In this document: piece after piece, positions 54,470 to 64,000 of the stretch
How positions within the stretch are numbered: position 1 is the first letter of the stretch
Layout of the letters: each line of letters opens with the position of its first letter
DNA from: Chrysoporthe austroafricana
Lineage: Eukaryota > Ascomycota > Sordariomycetes > Diaporthales > Cryphonectriaceae
Length of the DNA stretch: 64,000 nucleotides
Reading direction: 5' to 3'
Assembly (NCBI GenBank): GCA_001051155.2
Contig: JYIP02000006.1
Span: 2,170,001-2,234,000 of the forward strand
Translations under genes and position numbers: made by a program
Notes under the pieces: model-generated
Told to the model about the DNA's origin: nothing
Seen by the model: the letters and a program-made list of their open reading frames with translations, nothing else
Database searches by the model: none

Positions 54470-56131
54470 GTGACCGGTGCCTTTCGTTTCGGCGGCTGTT
54501 CCATCTGTGAACTAGACAGATCTGGTAGTACTATTACTACGTATGGCGTTCTTCAGGTATTGGGTCGATTTTTACAAAGATCCTCCTAGTGTTTCTTGTT
54601 AACACAAAATTGACTGCTATTCTCTACTCGGAATACCTGACCGGATATAATTTATTGTTACTTAGCATGCATATCGTTAGCTTCTCAGATAGGCCATTCC
54701 ATCGACACATTTGTGTTGATACCGTAGCAGCCTGGTAGATGGTCCCTTTCGCGACTATCATCTAGCTTGTAATTATTTGTATCGTCCTTAGAACTGGAGA
54801 TACAGCGTTCACATCGGGAGGTATTAGGACGACCAGAAGAATTGCAATTATAAGACGCACCTGCTTCGATTAGCCTCGAAACCAAGAAGTTTCCGTCGTA
54901 TGTCAGTTCATTGAGGGGTCCCATACAACTCGGCTCGAGGTAACAAACGATCTCTTGTACAAAGTAGTCTCGGTAGTCTAAAGATCGACGTGAAGCCTTG
55001 CGAAAAGAAATAGTCCTAATCCGCTCATTCAGCCGTCGATAGTAATGTTGATGGTGATGGTGTTGGCTGTGGTGTTGAGAGCTTGGTACAGTCAGCTTAT
55101 GTGTACATACGGCATATTTGTCAATTCTCATGAGCTTTAGCAACATCACAGGGTGACTCTTCCTGGGACACCCTTGCCAGCAGCAGCGCCTGCCTACCAC
55201 CCACCATCGACCAAGATTTCCCAAACGGGCAATCGTGATAGCACGCCTTCCTCCTCAACTAACACGTGGGATTAATTTGGGGGACGGGGGCTCTTAGGTA
55301 CTTCTGCACGTAGAATTCAACCAATCCCTCCTTCGGATCTCCAAACTGACCAATCACTCGTCGAAAGAAACTTTGGTAGGAAAAAAAACTTAGAACACTC
55401 CGCTCCGGATAGCCCTTCGGCGGCAAGCTACCTCTGGTCAGTCCTTCGCCCCGCTGAGCAATTATTAATTTTACTGAAAAAAAAAAAGTATTAATAATAG
55501 AAATAAGAAGAAGAAAAAAGGGAGGAAATGCAGCCAAACTGCAGCGCGGCCCGGCAGCGTGGAGCTCATGAGCAGGAAACCAAACTTCAGAAACACCATG
55601 GCGCGTCCATCATCTATCCACGGGGCATGGGGACGTGACGTAGAGCCACTCGGAGAAATTCCTGGGCCATGCGGGTCTCCTGAATCATCTCGGCCGGCGG
55701 CGACGCTATCGTCAATTGGGACACGAACCCCGGCCCCACAGAATCCTCGCCTCATGTCAACCCCATAGTGGTGGCCTCGGCCGAGGGATCACGAAGAAGG
55801 GGGACCACGCCGCCCGAGGGCAATGAAATGAAAGGGGCGGGACATGACAGCATCAGAGCTACCGCAGGTGCTGGCGACGGCCCAGGAGGTTTTTAAAATG
55901 GTCATCATTCCCGTTTCCAGACTCACGACGGCCTTCTCTTTTTTTCTTGCTTAGCAGTCTTTACGGTCTCCTCGTGCTTCACAGTTCGCAGTCAGCTTCA
56001 TAGCAGCCCTGGAGGCTCACACTCGTTCATTCTGATTTTTATATTCGCTCTCTCTAGCAAGACACGCTACAAACCACCCTACACTCCTTTCCAAGAGGAC
56101 AGAAGAAGAAAAAAAAAGAGAGAAAATAAAG
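54470..56131. other. intergenic, 1.66 kb
   Basis: Left part AT-rich, right part the promoter of the GH12 gene. A 179-codon minus-strand frame at 54685-55224 has a His run and no domain; not called. Poly-A/T runs at 55479-55488 and 55936-55945. A TTTTTATATTC element lies about 93 bp before the GH12 start, followed by a purine-rich leader (56101-56130). Confidence 0.5.
56036..56046 (+). promoter_or_regulatory. possible TATA-like element of the GH12 gene
   Basis: TTTTTATATTC about 90 bp upstream of the ATG at 56132. Position fits a core promoter with a short 5' leader; a single weak match only. Confidence 0.35.
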
Positions 56132-57205
56132 ATGAACTCCCTTCTCGCAACCGCCCTCCTCGCCGGCGCCGCCAGGGCCGTGCAAGACCGCCCGACCCGC
56201 ATCGAAGCCCGCGCGACCTCCATCTGCGGCCAGTGGGACAGCGTGGCCACCGGTGTCTACACGGTCTACCAGGACCTCTGGAACGAGGATGCCGGAACCG
56301 GCTCGCAGTGCACGACCGTCGACAGCCTGACTGACGACGTTCTGTCGTGGTCGACATCCTGGTCCTGGACCGGCGAGAGCGACCAGGTCAAGTCGTTCGC
56401 CAACACCGTGACCAACTTCACGATCACGACGCTGTCGTCCATCTCGTCCATCCCGTCCATCTGGTCCTGGTCCTACTCGGGCACGGACATCGTCGCGGAC
56501 GTCAGCTACGACATGTTCACGTCGTCCTCGGCGGACGGCAGCGACGAGTACGAGATCATGGTCTGGCTCGACGCCATCGGCGGCGCGGGCCCCATCTCCT
56601 CCACTGGCAGCACGGTCGCGACGCCCGAGATCGGCGGCACGACCTGGGACCTGTACACGGGGCCCAACGGCGACACAACCGTGTACAGCTTCGTCGCCAC
56701 CTCGGCCGTCGAGGACTTTAACGGGGACCTGATGGACTTCCTGAACTACCTCGTCGACAACGAGGGCATGTCGAGCAGCCAGTACCTCCTGAGCATCGGC
56801 GCTGGCACCGAGCCGTTCACGGGTACCAGCGCCGTCCTCTCCGTCTCCTCGTACTCGTGCGCCGTGTCCACCGGCGGATCCGCCGCCGCCACCACCGCCG
56901 CCGCGGCGACTTCGTCTGCCGCGACTACGAGTGTCGAGGCCAGCGCGACGGCGGCTGCCACCAGCGCGACGGAGTCCAGCGTCGTGATCTCCTCTGCTGC
57001 GTCCAGCACCGCCGTGGCGCCTGCTTCGACGGCCTCGACACCTGCTTCGTCTGCGACGCAGTCGGTTGCCGCCCCTTCGTCTAGCTCTGTTGCCCAGACC
57101 GTCTCCTCGGCCGCCCAGGCCTTGACCACGGCTGCTCCTACTTCAGCTGAGCCGGCTACAACGCTGGCTACCAGCACGAAGAAGAGCTGCCGCAGGGGCA
57201 ACTAA
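56132..57205 (+). CDS. secreted GH12 endoglucanase/xyloglucanase with Ala/Ser/Thr tail
   Basis: Extracellular glycoside hydrolase of family 12, cleaving beta-1,4-glucan or xyloglucan. 357 residues, no intron. Signal peptide MNSLLATALLAGAARA, then a short basic segment and the GH12 fold: ICGQWDSVATGVYTVYQDLWN at the start, SWSTSWSWTG, IPSIWSWSYSG, the nucleophile Glu141 in DEYEIMVWLDAIG, and the acid/base Glu227 in GAGTEPFTG. Most GH12 enzymes end here; this one continues for about 110 residues of Ala/Ser/Thr repeats and stops at KKSCRRGN. There is no CBM1 and no hydrophobic GPI signal. The tail may be O-glycosylated linker without a cargo. In plant-associated fungi related XEG1-type proteins are recognised by hosts; that is family knowledge, not shown here. 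Confidence 0.92.
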   Translation: MNSLLATALLAGAARAVQDRPTRIEARATSICGQWDSVATGVYTVYQDLWNEDAGTGSQCTTVDSLTDDVLSWSTSWSWTGESDQVKSFANTVTNFTITTLSSISSIPSIWSWSYSGTDIVADVSYDMFTSSSADGSDEYEIMVWLDAIGGAGPISSTGSTVATPEIGGTTWDLYTGPNGDTTVYSFVATSAVEDFNGDLMDFLNYLVDNEGMSSSQYLLSIGAGTEPFTGTSAVLSVSSYSCAVSTGGSAAATTAAAATSSAATTSVEASATAAATSATESSVVISSAASSTAVAPASTASTPASSATQSVAAPSSSSVAQTVSSAAQALTTAAPTSAEPATTLATSTKKSCRRGN

Positions 57206-60200
57206 GGGGATGTAGCGAGAATTGCTCAATACATGGGAAGTGGTTGGGTTCGGTGTGTGTACCGTGCTGTTCCTTGTATATATACTGTCTTTGAAGGGGC
57301 AGTCTGTCTGTCCCTGCTTGCTTGCCCAGTCTATAAATTGAGAGGACGTTACTTTTGACATGTGCTCATGTGTAATTCTGTGCAGAGCTGGGTCTTTCAT
57401 GTACTTGTGATCGATTCCATCCGCATCAAATGCTTCGACTTGACAGCATCGCATAGGCTATGTCTTCGCAAGAGATCTCGTCATGCACCAAATGGTCAAC
57501 GAGGCCTGCAGTATCTTCAGCCACGCCAACACCATGTTGATGTTGACCAGCACTTGCGGCGGTTCGTAACCACAGGCCTTGCCACACACCCGGAACCACG
57601 ACAATCACACCGCTTTCACGACCAATGACACGGGCGCTTGCCAGCAACGAGACCATAAAGATACCATAGGAAAGGTGCATGACTCTAGCACCGAGAGGCT
57701 TACTTTTCGCGGAGAGCGGCTCACGCTTCCTTGGAAGAGGTCACTCCAGACTCGTCCAATACCAACGGAAAACAGTGGCCCCCCAACGCCACGTCCTCGG
57801 AGTACTTGGTAAGACCGCTTCCAGCAGGATCGGGAGAAGTAATATTTCAGCATCGATAAGCCCAACAGTCCTCGGAATCGAGATCTCGCACTGGAGGTTA
57901 CCCTGGTCAGCCGGCCAGCCGCCCCCGAATCCCATCTTCAGGAGCTGCAGATAGCCTCTCGGCAAGCCTTCGAGACGTGGCCAAGTGGCCGGCCGGACAA
58001 ACTCTAGACCAGCAGAGAGTCTGGGGAAATCGACGACCCCCAGATTCGCGACCCGAACATCCCGCGTCGAAGCTGGGCCCTTGGGGCGTGCACCAATCGG
58101 TGACCGAAAAACCTCATGACGGCTGGCGGGGGTCCGATGGATATCTGTGCAGCAGCGTCCGGCCGCCGCATGGCGCGGATTCGTTCAGCCCTGCCGAAAT
58201 ACTCCGTGCCGCCTGTAGCTCGAGATATACTCCGACGCGTGTGCGTGCATGGGCTGGACTGATGCCTCCCCACCACTTGGGCCTCGAGGGATTCCGTTGA
58301 GAACGAAAGCAGTCGTCGCTAGCGGCACGCTTTACTGCATGCTGCAGCCGCGAAGTGCATGCATGCACGTGTCCTGCAGTGTACCCCAGATGTCACGGAC
58401 GGGGTGCTGGACCCGGGGACTGGGTCGCGCGGCAGTCCGGGGTGAACTTGTCAGCTACAGTGTCCTGGAGAAGATTGCGGTTGCACTTAGCTGGGAATCC
58501 GCATCGAGACTATTTCTAGAGCTCGGGCATTCGTATTCTCAGGCGTTGCATTGTTGAGTGGAAGGGCGGTCTGGGGGACCGCAGAGGGGGACGATGTGTG
58601 CTACCAATGACCATCCTCGTAGATATCTGGGGTAGATCGGCATCTGCTCTGGGGGTTCCCCCACGTTGGGGCTGGCGGGGGGAGAGGAGAAAAACGTTGG
58701 GACAGGCGTGACACGGTATCAGCCGTGTGTATTAGACCCTGGACAGGCTGACAGGGTGGTGGTCTTGTATCAGCGTTCCATGGGCCCTCGCGCGACAGCC
58801 GTCGTTGACGGCGGATCGTGGAGCGCTGAGGCTCGACCCGCGGGGCCGGGGTTGGGGGCCCGTCGTCCACGAAGCTTGTGGCATGCGGGCGGGCATCTGC
58901 CCCGCGACCATGCCCAAGGAGGTCGGGACTCTGTCGACCAGTGATCGGTGATCAGTGTAGCCTCTGGACCGGAGAGCCAGCACACTGGCCTTGAGGCCCA
59001 GCTCAGCTCGGCGCAGGCTCGGGAAAGGAGAGCGCCCTGTTGTTTCCCCGATGGAGGGGAGAGGCTGATGCTACCGTGTCGTCAGGCCGAAGCTTTCCCT
59101 AAGCCGGTTCCAGATCGCCTGGGCCGGGGATTATCAGATCTCACGTACTCTCCGGGCTGAGGCTGCTATCAGACTAATGCTCGGGGAGAGCGCGAGCGGC
59201 ATGAAGAGCGCCAGGAGCCTTCTGTTTGAGGCAAGTGGAGCGCTGGGGGGGCCCAGGGAAAGCACCGCAGCGCACATCACACGCGGGTGAATCTTGATGA
59301 GGATTCGCGTTTCACCGTCCGAGGCTGCGGACCAAGAAGATGCCGGGACCTCGTATAGCAGGCAGGGTGCGATAGGAGGATGACGAGGGGGCCGGACGGC
59401 GGCGAGTATCGTGTGTGTAGCCTCTGCCTGAAGGACGCCGCGCAGGGTGTTACATTGGTCCCGTCCCGACGGGCGCGCCCAAGACAGCGACGGGCCCTCG
59501 ACCAATCCGTGATTTTTGATTTCCGTGCGGAAAGGCAGCCCTCCACAAAAACCCAGTTTGAGGTCAGGATGCCCCGTCGAGGGGGGGCTGAGCGCATCCG
59601 TCAGCTCGACTCCCCTTGTCCAGGCCGGGAAGAGTCGGGACGCCGCTGAAGCCCCCGTTTTACGATCCCTGCAAGGAGCTCGTGTGCGCGCGCCCGGGCG
59701 CATCAGGTACTGCACAGGGCTGGAGAGGTTTCTGGAAGGCGTTCCAGACGGCAGCGGACACGAGAACTCGTGCTGGCCCTGTCGACGTGGCCTCACGGAT
59801 AGAGGCGATAGTAACAGCGACACGGGAGGCTTCCGCACGGCACTATTGATCCTCACAGGCAGACACGGCCGGGCACAGACAGTGAATCTGTCCATTGTCC
59901 CGCGGGATCAGGCTGTTTGTCTCATGTTTTTCGCTCGACGTGCCCGACGTCGAGCCTCCTGGCAGGGCCCAGTCTTGCGTGCATGAGCGGGACGGACGGG
60001 GGCACCTCGGGCTAGGCCCGCCGCGTGAGATTTGGCGCTGGAACGGTGTGGGGGAGCGACGGGCATATTCGGAAGAGGCTTCTGCAGGTCGAGGTTCACA
60101 GTGACCCCAGAGTTGAGATTGTCAGGACGAGTGGGTTCCCGTTGGCTGATCTCTCCCGGCCCTGTGAAGATCAGCCTGCCCCCGTCCCGCCATCGGGCCC

Positions 60201-62019
60201 TGCGAGCTGCCCCTTCTCGCTGGTGGCGCCGGGAGATTGGCAGGCTGCCAGGCCTGTCCTCCCAGGGAGCTGCGAGAGCTGGAAGGCTAGCAGCCCGGAC
60301 CGGCCTGGGCAGGTGAGGTTCAGGCAGGTCGCAGGTCATGGCCAGCGAAAAGAAGGGATGAAGTCAAGAGTGGGGGACCCGGGTGAAGGAGGCTAAGGCG
60401 GCAAGGCGGTCCCATGTACCCCTGAGCAACGGGCGCTGGCCCTGGGCCCGCCCCCCCCCTGGCCCCTTGCTGCTATGTATAAAACTAGCACCATAGTACG
60501 AAGTTACTACCCCAATACCACGATACTAGGTACGCACTGCGTGGTGGGTAGTGGGTGCTAAGCTTCTGCCGGTGGACCGACCCACTGTTGCCGCTGTTGG
60601 GGCACAGGGCGCAGGGACAGCACACGACACTCTGGACGAACCTCGCCTCAGGTGCAGGTGCCGCTGTACGTACCGTCCGTCCATGGTACTGGCTAACCAT
60701 GTAATAATTAGATCAGACCGGGTTGACGTGCTTGTTTTTTTTTTTTTTGCTTTTGTTTTCGCTTTTCGTCTGCCGCCGGGAATCCCCAACGGTTTTGGTA
60801 CCTCCCACGGGCCTGGGATAAAACCACCAGCTGAAGTCGAGATTATCCATGTTGACTCGCGGCCATCAAAGCGTCAGCCGAACATCGGCTCTGGTGAGGG
60901 CTGACTGGTAGTTTGCTACTGTACCTTAGTATAGTATAGGACGAGAAGAGAAGGAGGAGCCTCGGGGCCTCTTTTTTCTTCCTTTTTTTTTTCCCCTTTT
61001 GTCCCTCTCTCCCTCCCTCTCTCCCTCTCCGTGGTCTAGACATATCCGTATCAGCTGCGGTTGAGATTCCTCTTTTGTCTCCCGCCTGATGAATGTTCTT
61101 CCTGGGCCAGTTCGTCTCCATCCCATCCCATCCCATCCCACTTGGGCAGCAACCGCCACCTTACCTTGTCCGTAATTCATGCAGACTGCCTACTGCTACA
61201 CTACTATTATTACTACTGCCTCCAATTTCACGCCTGCACGGTGTGCCCGACCAGGCCAGAGACCGGAGGCGACATCTCGGCCGGCACATTCCAGAGCATC
61301 CGTCTACTTACACTGCTTGACATCCTCTGGGCTCCTGGCTGAGGCTAGTCCCCTCAGATATCCTCCACAGGAGAAGATACGCCGCCGTCCGTCTCTGCGA
61401 GGAGAGGCTGTCCTGCAGCCTGCGGGATACTTCGTGGTCCTCTCTTCCCTGTCGGGCGCGCAGGATCGGGGTCTGCCTCGAGACCAGCTCCGCAGAAAAG
61501 GTTGAAACCGCTCCCAGGGAGGATTGTCACGAAACCCTGTCGATACCGTTGCATCAGGCCGGTCCGGGCTCAGCTCACAGACGGAGACGAGGCAGAGAGA
61601 GTCGTCGGCCTGCAAGGAGGTGCCAGAGCACACAGATCGCGATGGCGCTCTCAACAGCTTTAAAAGGGGCCCGAGTATCCTTCTCCCGCGGGATTCCCGT
61701 TCGCTCAGCTCCAGCAGCCCGCCGTGTGGTGTCACCCTCAGCTTATAATCCTTTTTCTTATCGTCCAACGTCCTCCCTGGTCTCCCCTCCTGCACCCGCT
61801 GGCCGCCCGGGGTCCTCTCGAACCAGGAATACATTCGATAATCTCCCGATTCATCCAGACCACCCGTCGCCCTCTCCGTCGCCCCTGCACACAGCCTCTG
61901 GAGGCCCTCCTTCAACCTCACGCCCACTTACAAATCGAACCCCGAACCTCATCTCCTCGAGTATTTCATTCCTCGCTCTCCTCCCCCATCTCCTCACCTC
62001 CTCCTCGCCGCCTACACCA
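57206..62019. other. 4.8-kb region without a supported gene, GC-rich, leading to the malic enzyme gene
   Basis: Long frames occur on both strands (up to 253 codons, minus 59134-59895), but they overlap each other, are Arg/Pro/Ser-rich and contain no domain, as expected for GC-rich noncoding DNA. Simple-sequence features are CT-rich runs (about 60998-61030 and 61975-62010), a T/A run at 60732-60749 and ATCCC repeats at 61121-61140. The last several hundred bases probably form the promoter and long 5' UTR of the malic enzyme gene. The frame of that gene is open upstream to 61549 and has an ATG at 61642. Confidence 0.5.
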
Positions 62020-64000
62020 ATGGCGTCCCTACCATTTTCCTACAGCTCATCAAATTCCGATATCTCCACCCCACGATCATCCTCTCCCTCATCTGCCGCA
62101 GGCCGCTCGTCAAACACCTCCTACTCCAAGCGCATGTCCATATCCTCGACAAGGAGGATATCAAATCTCAACCCAATGTCTTCCGTCGACGTCCAGGCCC
62201 TCGAGGAGGCCATGAAGGCCCAGCAGCTAGACCAGCTCCGCGGCTACAGGCAGGACACCTATGGCGAGGTCAGGCAGACCCGGGAAAATGTCTACGTGAC
62301 AGACGTTGCCAAGCAGCAGGCCCTCGGCCACCAGGTCCTCCGGGAACCTATGTTCAACAAAGGTAGGTGTTTTACCCACAGGCCAAGGGACTCAGAGATC
62401 TTCGCCCAGCTGTGGTGCTAACGGTATGGTGCAGGTCTCTCCTTCACGCCGGAAGAGCGTGTCGCTAAGAACCTGACGGGTCTGCTGCCTCACACCATCG
62501 AGGACCTGCAGAAGCAATGTCAGCGCTCCCTGCGCATGATCCGCTCCCGTCAGACCAACGTTGACAAGTACCTGTACCTGTCTTCCGTGAAGGAGCAGAA
62601 CGTGGACCTGTTCTACCGCCTGCTCATGGACCACGCCAAGGAGCTCATGCCCCTCGTCTACACGCCTACCATCGGCGATGTCTGCCTGCAGTACTCCACC
62701 CTGTACACCCGCCCGGAGGCCCTGTACATCTCCATCAAGCAGAGGAAGTCCATCAAGACCATCCTGAGGAATTGGCCTTACCCCAACCCGGAGATCTGCG
62801 TCGTGACAGACGGCTCCCGTATCCTGGGTCTCGGCGACCTGGGCTTCAACGGTATCGGTATCCCGATCGGCAAGCTGGCTCTGTACACTGCCTGCGCCGG
62901 CATCCACCCTTCAAAGACCATGCCCATCGTGCTGGACTGTGGCACGAACAACGAGAGCAACCTGAAGGACGAGCTCTACATGGGCTTGAGGCAGAAGCGC
63001 CCCTCGGTCGCCGAGCAGCAGGCGTTCATGGACGAGTTCATGGCCGCCGCCAAGGAGGTCTTCCCCAGCATGGTGGTGCAGTTTGAGGATTTCGAGTCCG
63101 AGAAGGCATTCAACTACCTCGACCGGTACCGCAACTCGTACAAGTGCTTCAACGACGATATCCAAGGAACAGGTTCCGTCGTCCTGGCCGGGTAAGTCTT
63201 ATGCAGGATACATCAGAGGAACTTCAGCTAACCCTGTCGAATAGCTATATCGGTGCTGTAAATCTGTCGGCCGTCCCCATCGAGGAGCAGCGCCTCGTCT
63301 TCATGGGCGCCGGCTCCGCGGGTGTCGGCGTCGCCAAGCAGCTGGTCGAGTACTACACCCGCCGCGGCCTGACCGAGCAGGCGGCTAAGGACAAGTTCTG
63401 GCTCGTGGACACTAAGGGTCTCGTCACTAAGGACCGCGGTGACCGCCTCGCCGAGCACAAGAAGTACTTCGCCCGCTCAGACAACAACGGCCACCAGTTC
63501 CGCACCCTTGAGGAAGTCATCGAATACGTGAAGCCAAGCGCCCTGGTCGGCCTGACTGCCACCTTCGGCGTCTTTACCGAGAGCGTCGTGCGCGCGCTAA
63601 AGGCGTCCGTCGATGCGGGCGGCCTGGGCCGCCGGCCTATCCTGTTCCCCCTCTCCAACCCCCTCACCAAGGCCGAGTGTACCTTTGAGCAGGCCGTCAA
63701 CTGGACCGAGGGCTCCGTCATCTTCGCCTCCGGCTCACCGTTCGCCTCGTTCACCGTCAAGGCGGGCGACCACGCGATCACCTACCACCCCAACCAGGGC
63801 AACAACGTCTACGTGTTCCCGGGCATCGGCCTCGGCGCCATCCTCGCCAAGGCGACCAGGGTGACCGACGGGATGATCTACACCTCGGCCGAGGCCCTCG
63901 CCAACTCTCTGAACGCCGAGGAGATCCAGAAGGGCCTTATCTACCCGCGCATCGAGCGCGTGCGTGAAGCCTCCATCATCGTCGCGCGCGAGGTCATGAA
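62020..64000 (+). CDS. malic enzyme (NAD-type, probably mitochondrial), 3' end outside the window
   Basis: Oxidative decarboxylation of malate to pyruvate. Exons 62020-62362, 62435-63191 and 63245 onward. Introns 62363-62434 (GTAGGT, CTAAC, CAG) and 63192-63244 (GTAAGT, CTAAC, TAG). Blocks: LSFTPEERVAKNLTGLLP, the catalytic Tyr region LVYTPTIGDVCLQYSTLYTR, cofactor/metal site DGSRILGLGDLGFNGIGIP, FNDDIQGTGSVVLAG, a Rossmann fold FMGAGSAGVGVAKQ, LFPLSNPLTKAECT and HPNQGNNVYVFPGIGLG. I chose ATG 62020 because of its CACCAATGGC context and the CT-rich leader before it; an in-frame ATG at 61642 would add 126 low-complexity residues. The Ser/Arg-rich N-terminus (about 50 residues, few acidic) fits a mitochondrial presequence. 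About 100 or fewer residues are missing at the C-terminus. Confidence 0.9.
62363..62434 (+). other. intron 1 of the malic enzyme gene
   Basis: 72 bp, GTAGGT donor, CTAAC branch, CAG acceptor, phase 1; joins MFNK to GLSFTPEER. Confidence 0.92.
63192..63244 (+). other. intron 2 of the malic enzyme gene
   Basis: 53 bp, GTAAGT donor, CTAAC branch, TAG acceptor, phase 2; joins VVLA to GYIGAVN. Confidence 0.92.

Noticed and set aside
54685..55224. 179-codon minus-strand frame with a His-rich run
   Set aside because: His run comes from a TGATGG-type simple repeat; no domain and no splice-supported extension. A weak GNFLVSRLIEAGA string resembling one ankyrin helix pair is not enough.
59134..59895. 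253-codon minus-strand open frame in the GC-rich gap
   Set aside because: No domain, Arg/Pro/Ser-biased composition, heavily overlapped by frames on both strands; typical of chance ORFs in GC-rich DNA.

Overview
The window is nuclear DNA of a filamentous ascomycete (Pezizomycotina; a Sordariomycete-like fungus is my inference, species not resolved). The evidence is the gene content (PTH11-type receptor, GT69 mannosyltransferase, GH12 glucanase, TAP-type hydrolase, fungal DUF membrane proteins), small introns of about 50-160 bp with GTRNGT donors and CTRAC-like branch sites shortly before the acceptor, and gene spacing of 0.3-5 kb. No bacterial-type operons, CRISPR arrays, rRNA or convincing tRNA genes, or intact transposons were seen.

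Layout. 0-8 kb: the 3' part of a mitochondrial aspartate/glutamate carrier (+), an orphan ORF (+), a small F-box/2EXR-like protein (-), a cystinosin-type PQ-loop transporter (+) and a DUF7704-like four-helix membrane protein (-). 8-16 kb: a PTH11/rhodopsin-domain receptor with five exons (+) and a secreted protein made almost entirely of tandem repeats (-), each beside long gene-free DNA. 17-21 kb is a housekeeping block: the ERAD ubiquitin-conjugating enzyme Ubc7 (-) diverging from the mitochondrial Mmc1-like pseudo-dynamin (+), which converges on the spliceosomal Sm-D3 gene (-). 23-37 kb is a membrane/surface block: a small six-cysteine secreted protein (-), a large polytopic membrane protein with an unresolved reading-frame junction (+), a single-pass protein (-), a Pro-rich orphan (-), a CMT1/CAP59-type mannosyltransferase (-) and a Cys-rich single-pass sensor-like protein (+). 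37-51 kb holds five consecutive minus-strand genes: a TAP-type serine peptidase interrupted by one in-frame TAG, an aldehyde dehydrogenase, a PTR2/POT peptide transporter, an APH-like kinase and a PAF-acetylhydrolase-type esterase. 53-64 kb: an orphan coiled-coil protein (+), a secreted GH12 endoglucanase (+), about 4.8 kb without a supported gene, and the 5' three quarters of a malic enzyme (+) that runs off the window.

Functional reading. Carbon and nitrogen scavenging is a theme: a secreted glucanase, a peptide-releasing hydrolase near a peptide transporter, aspartate/glutamate shuttle, malic enzyme and lysosomal/vacuolar cystine export. Apart from the divergent Ubc7/Mmc1 promoter there is no strong evidence of co-regulated clusters, and I found no secondary-metabolite backbone enzyme.

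Nothing here clearly qualifies as a new biological system. The most informative anomalies are the TAG five codons before the nucleophile serine of the TAP hydrolase, the unresolved frame in the 25.9-28.4 kb membrane protein, the multi-array repeat protein, several introns whose length is a multiple of three and which stay open in frame, and the homopolymer/N junction at 48.9-49.05 kb, which is probably an assembly artefact.
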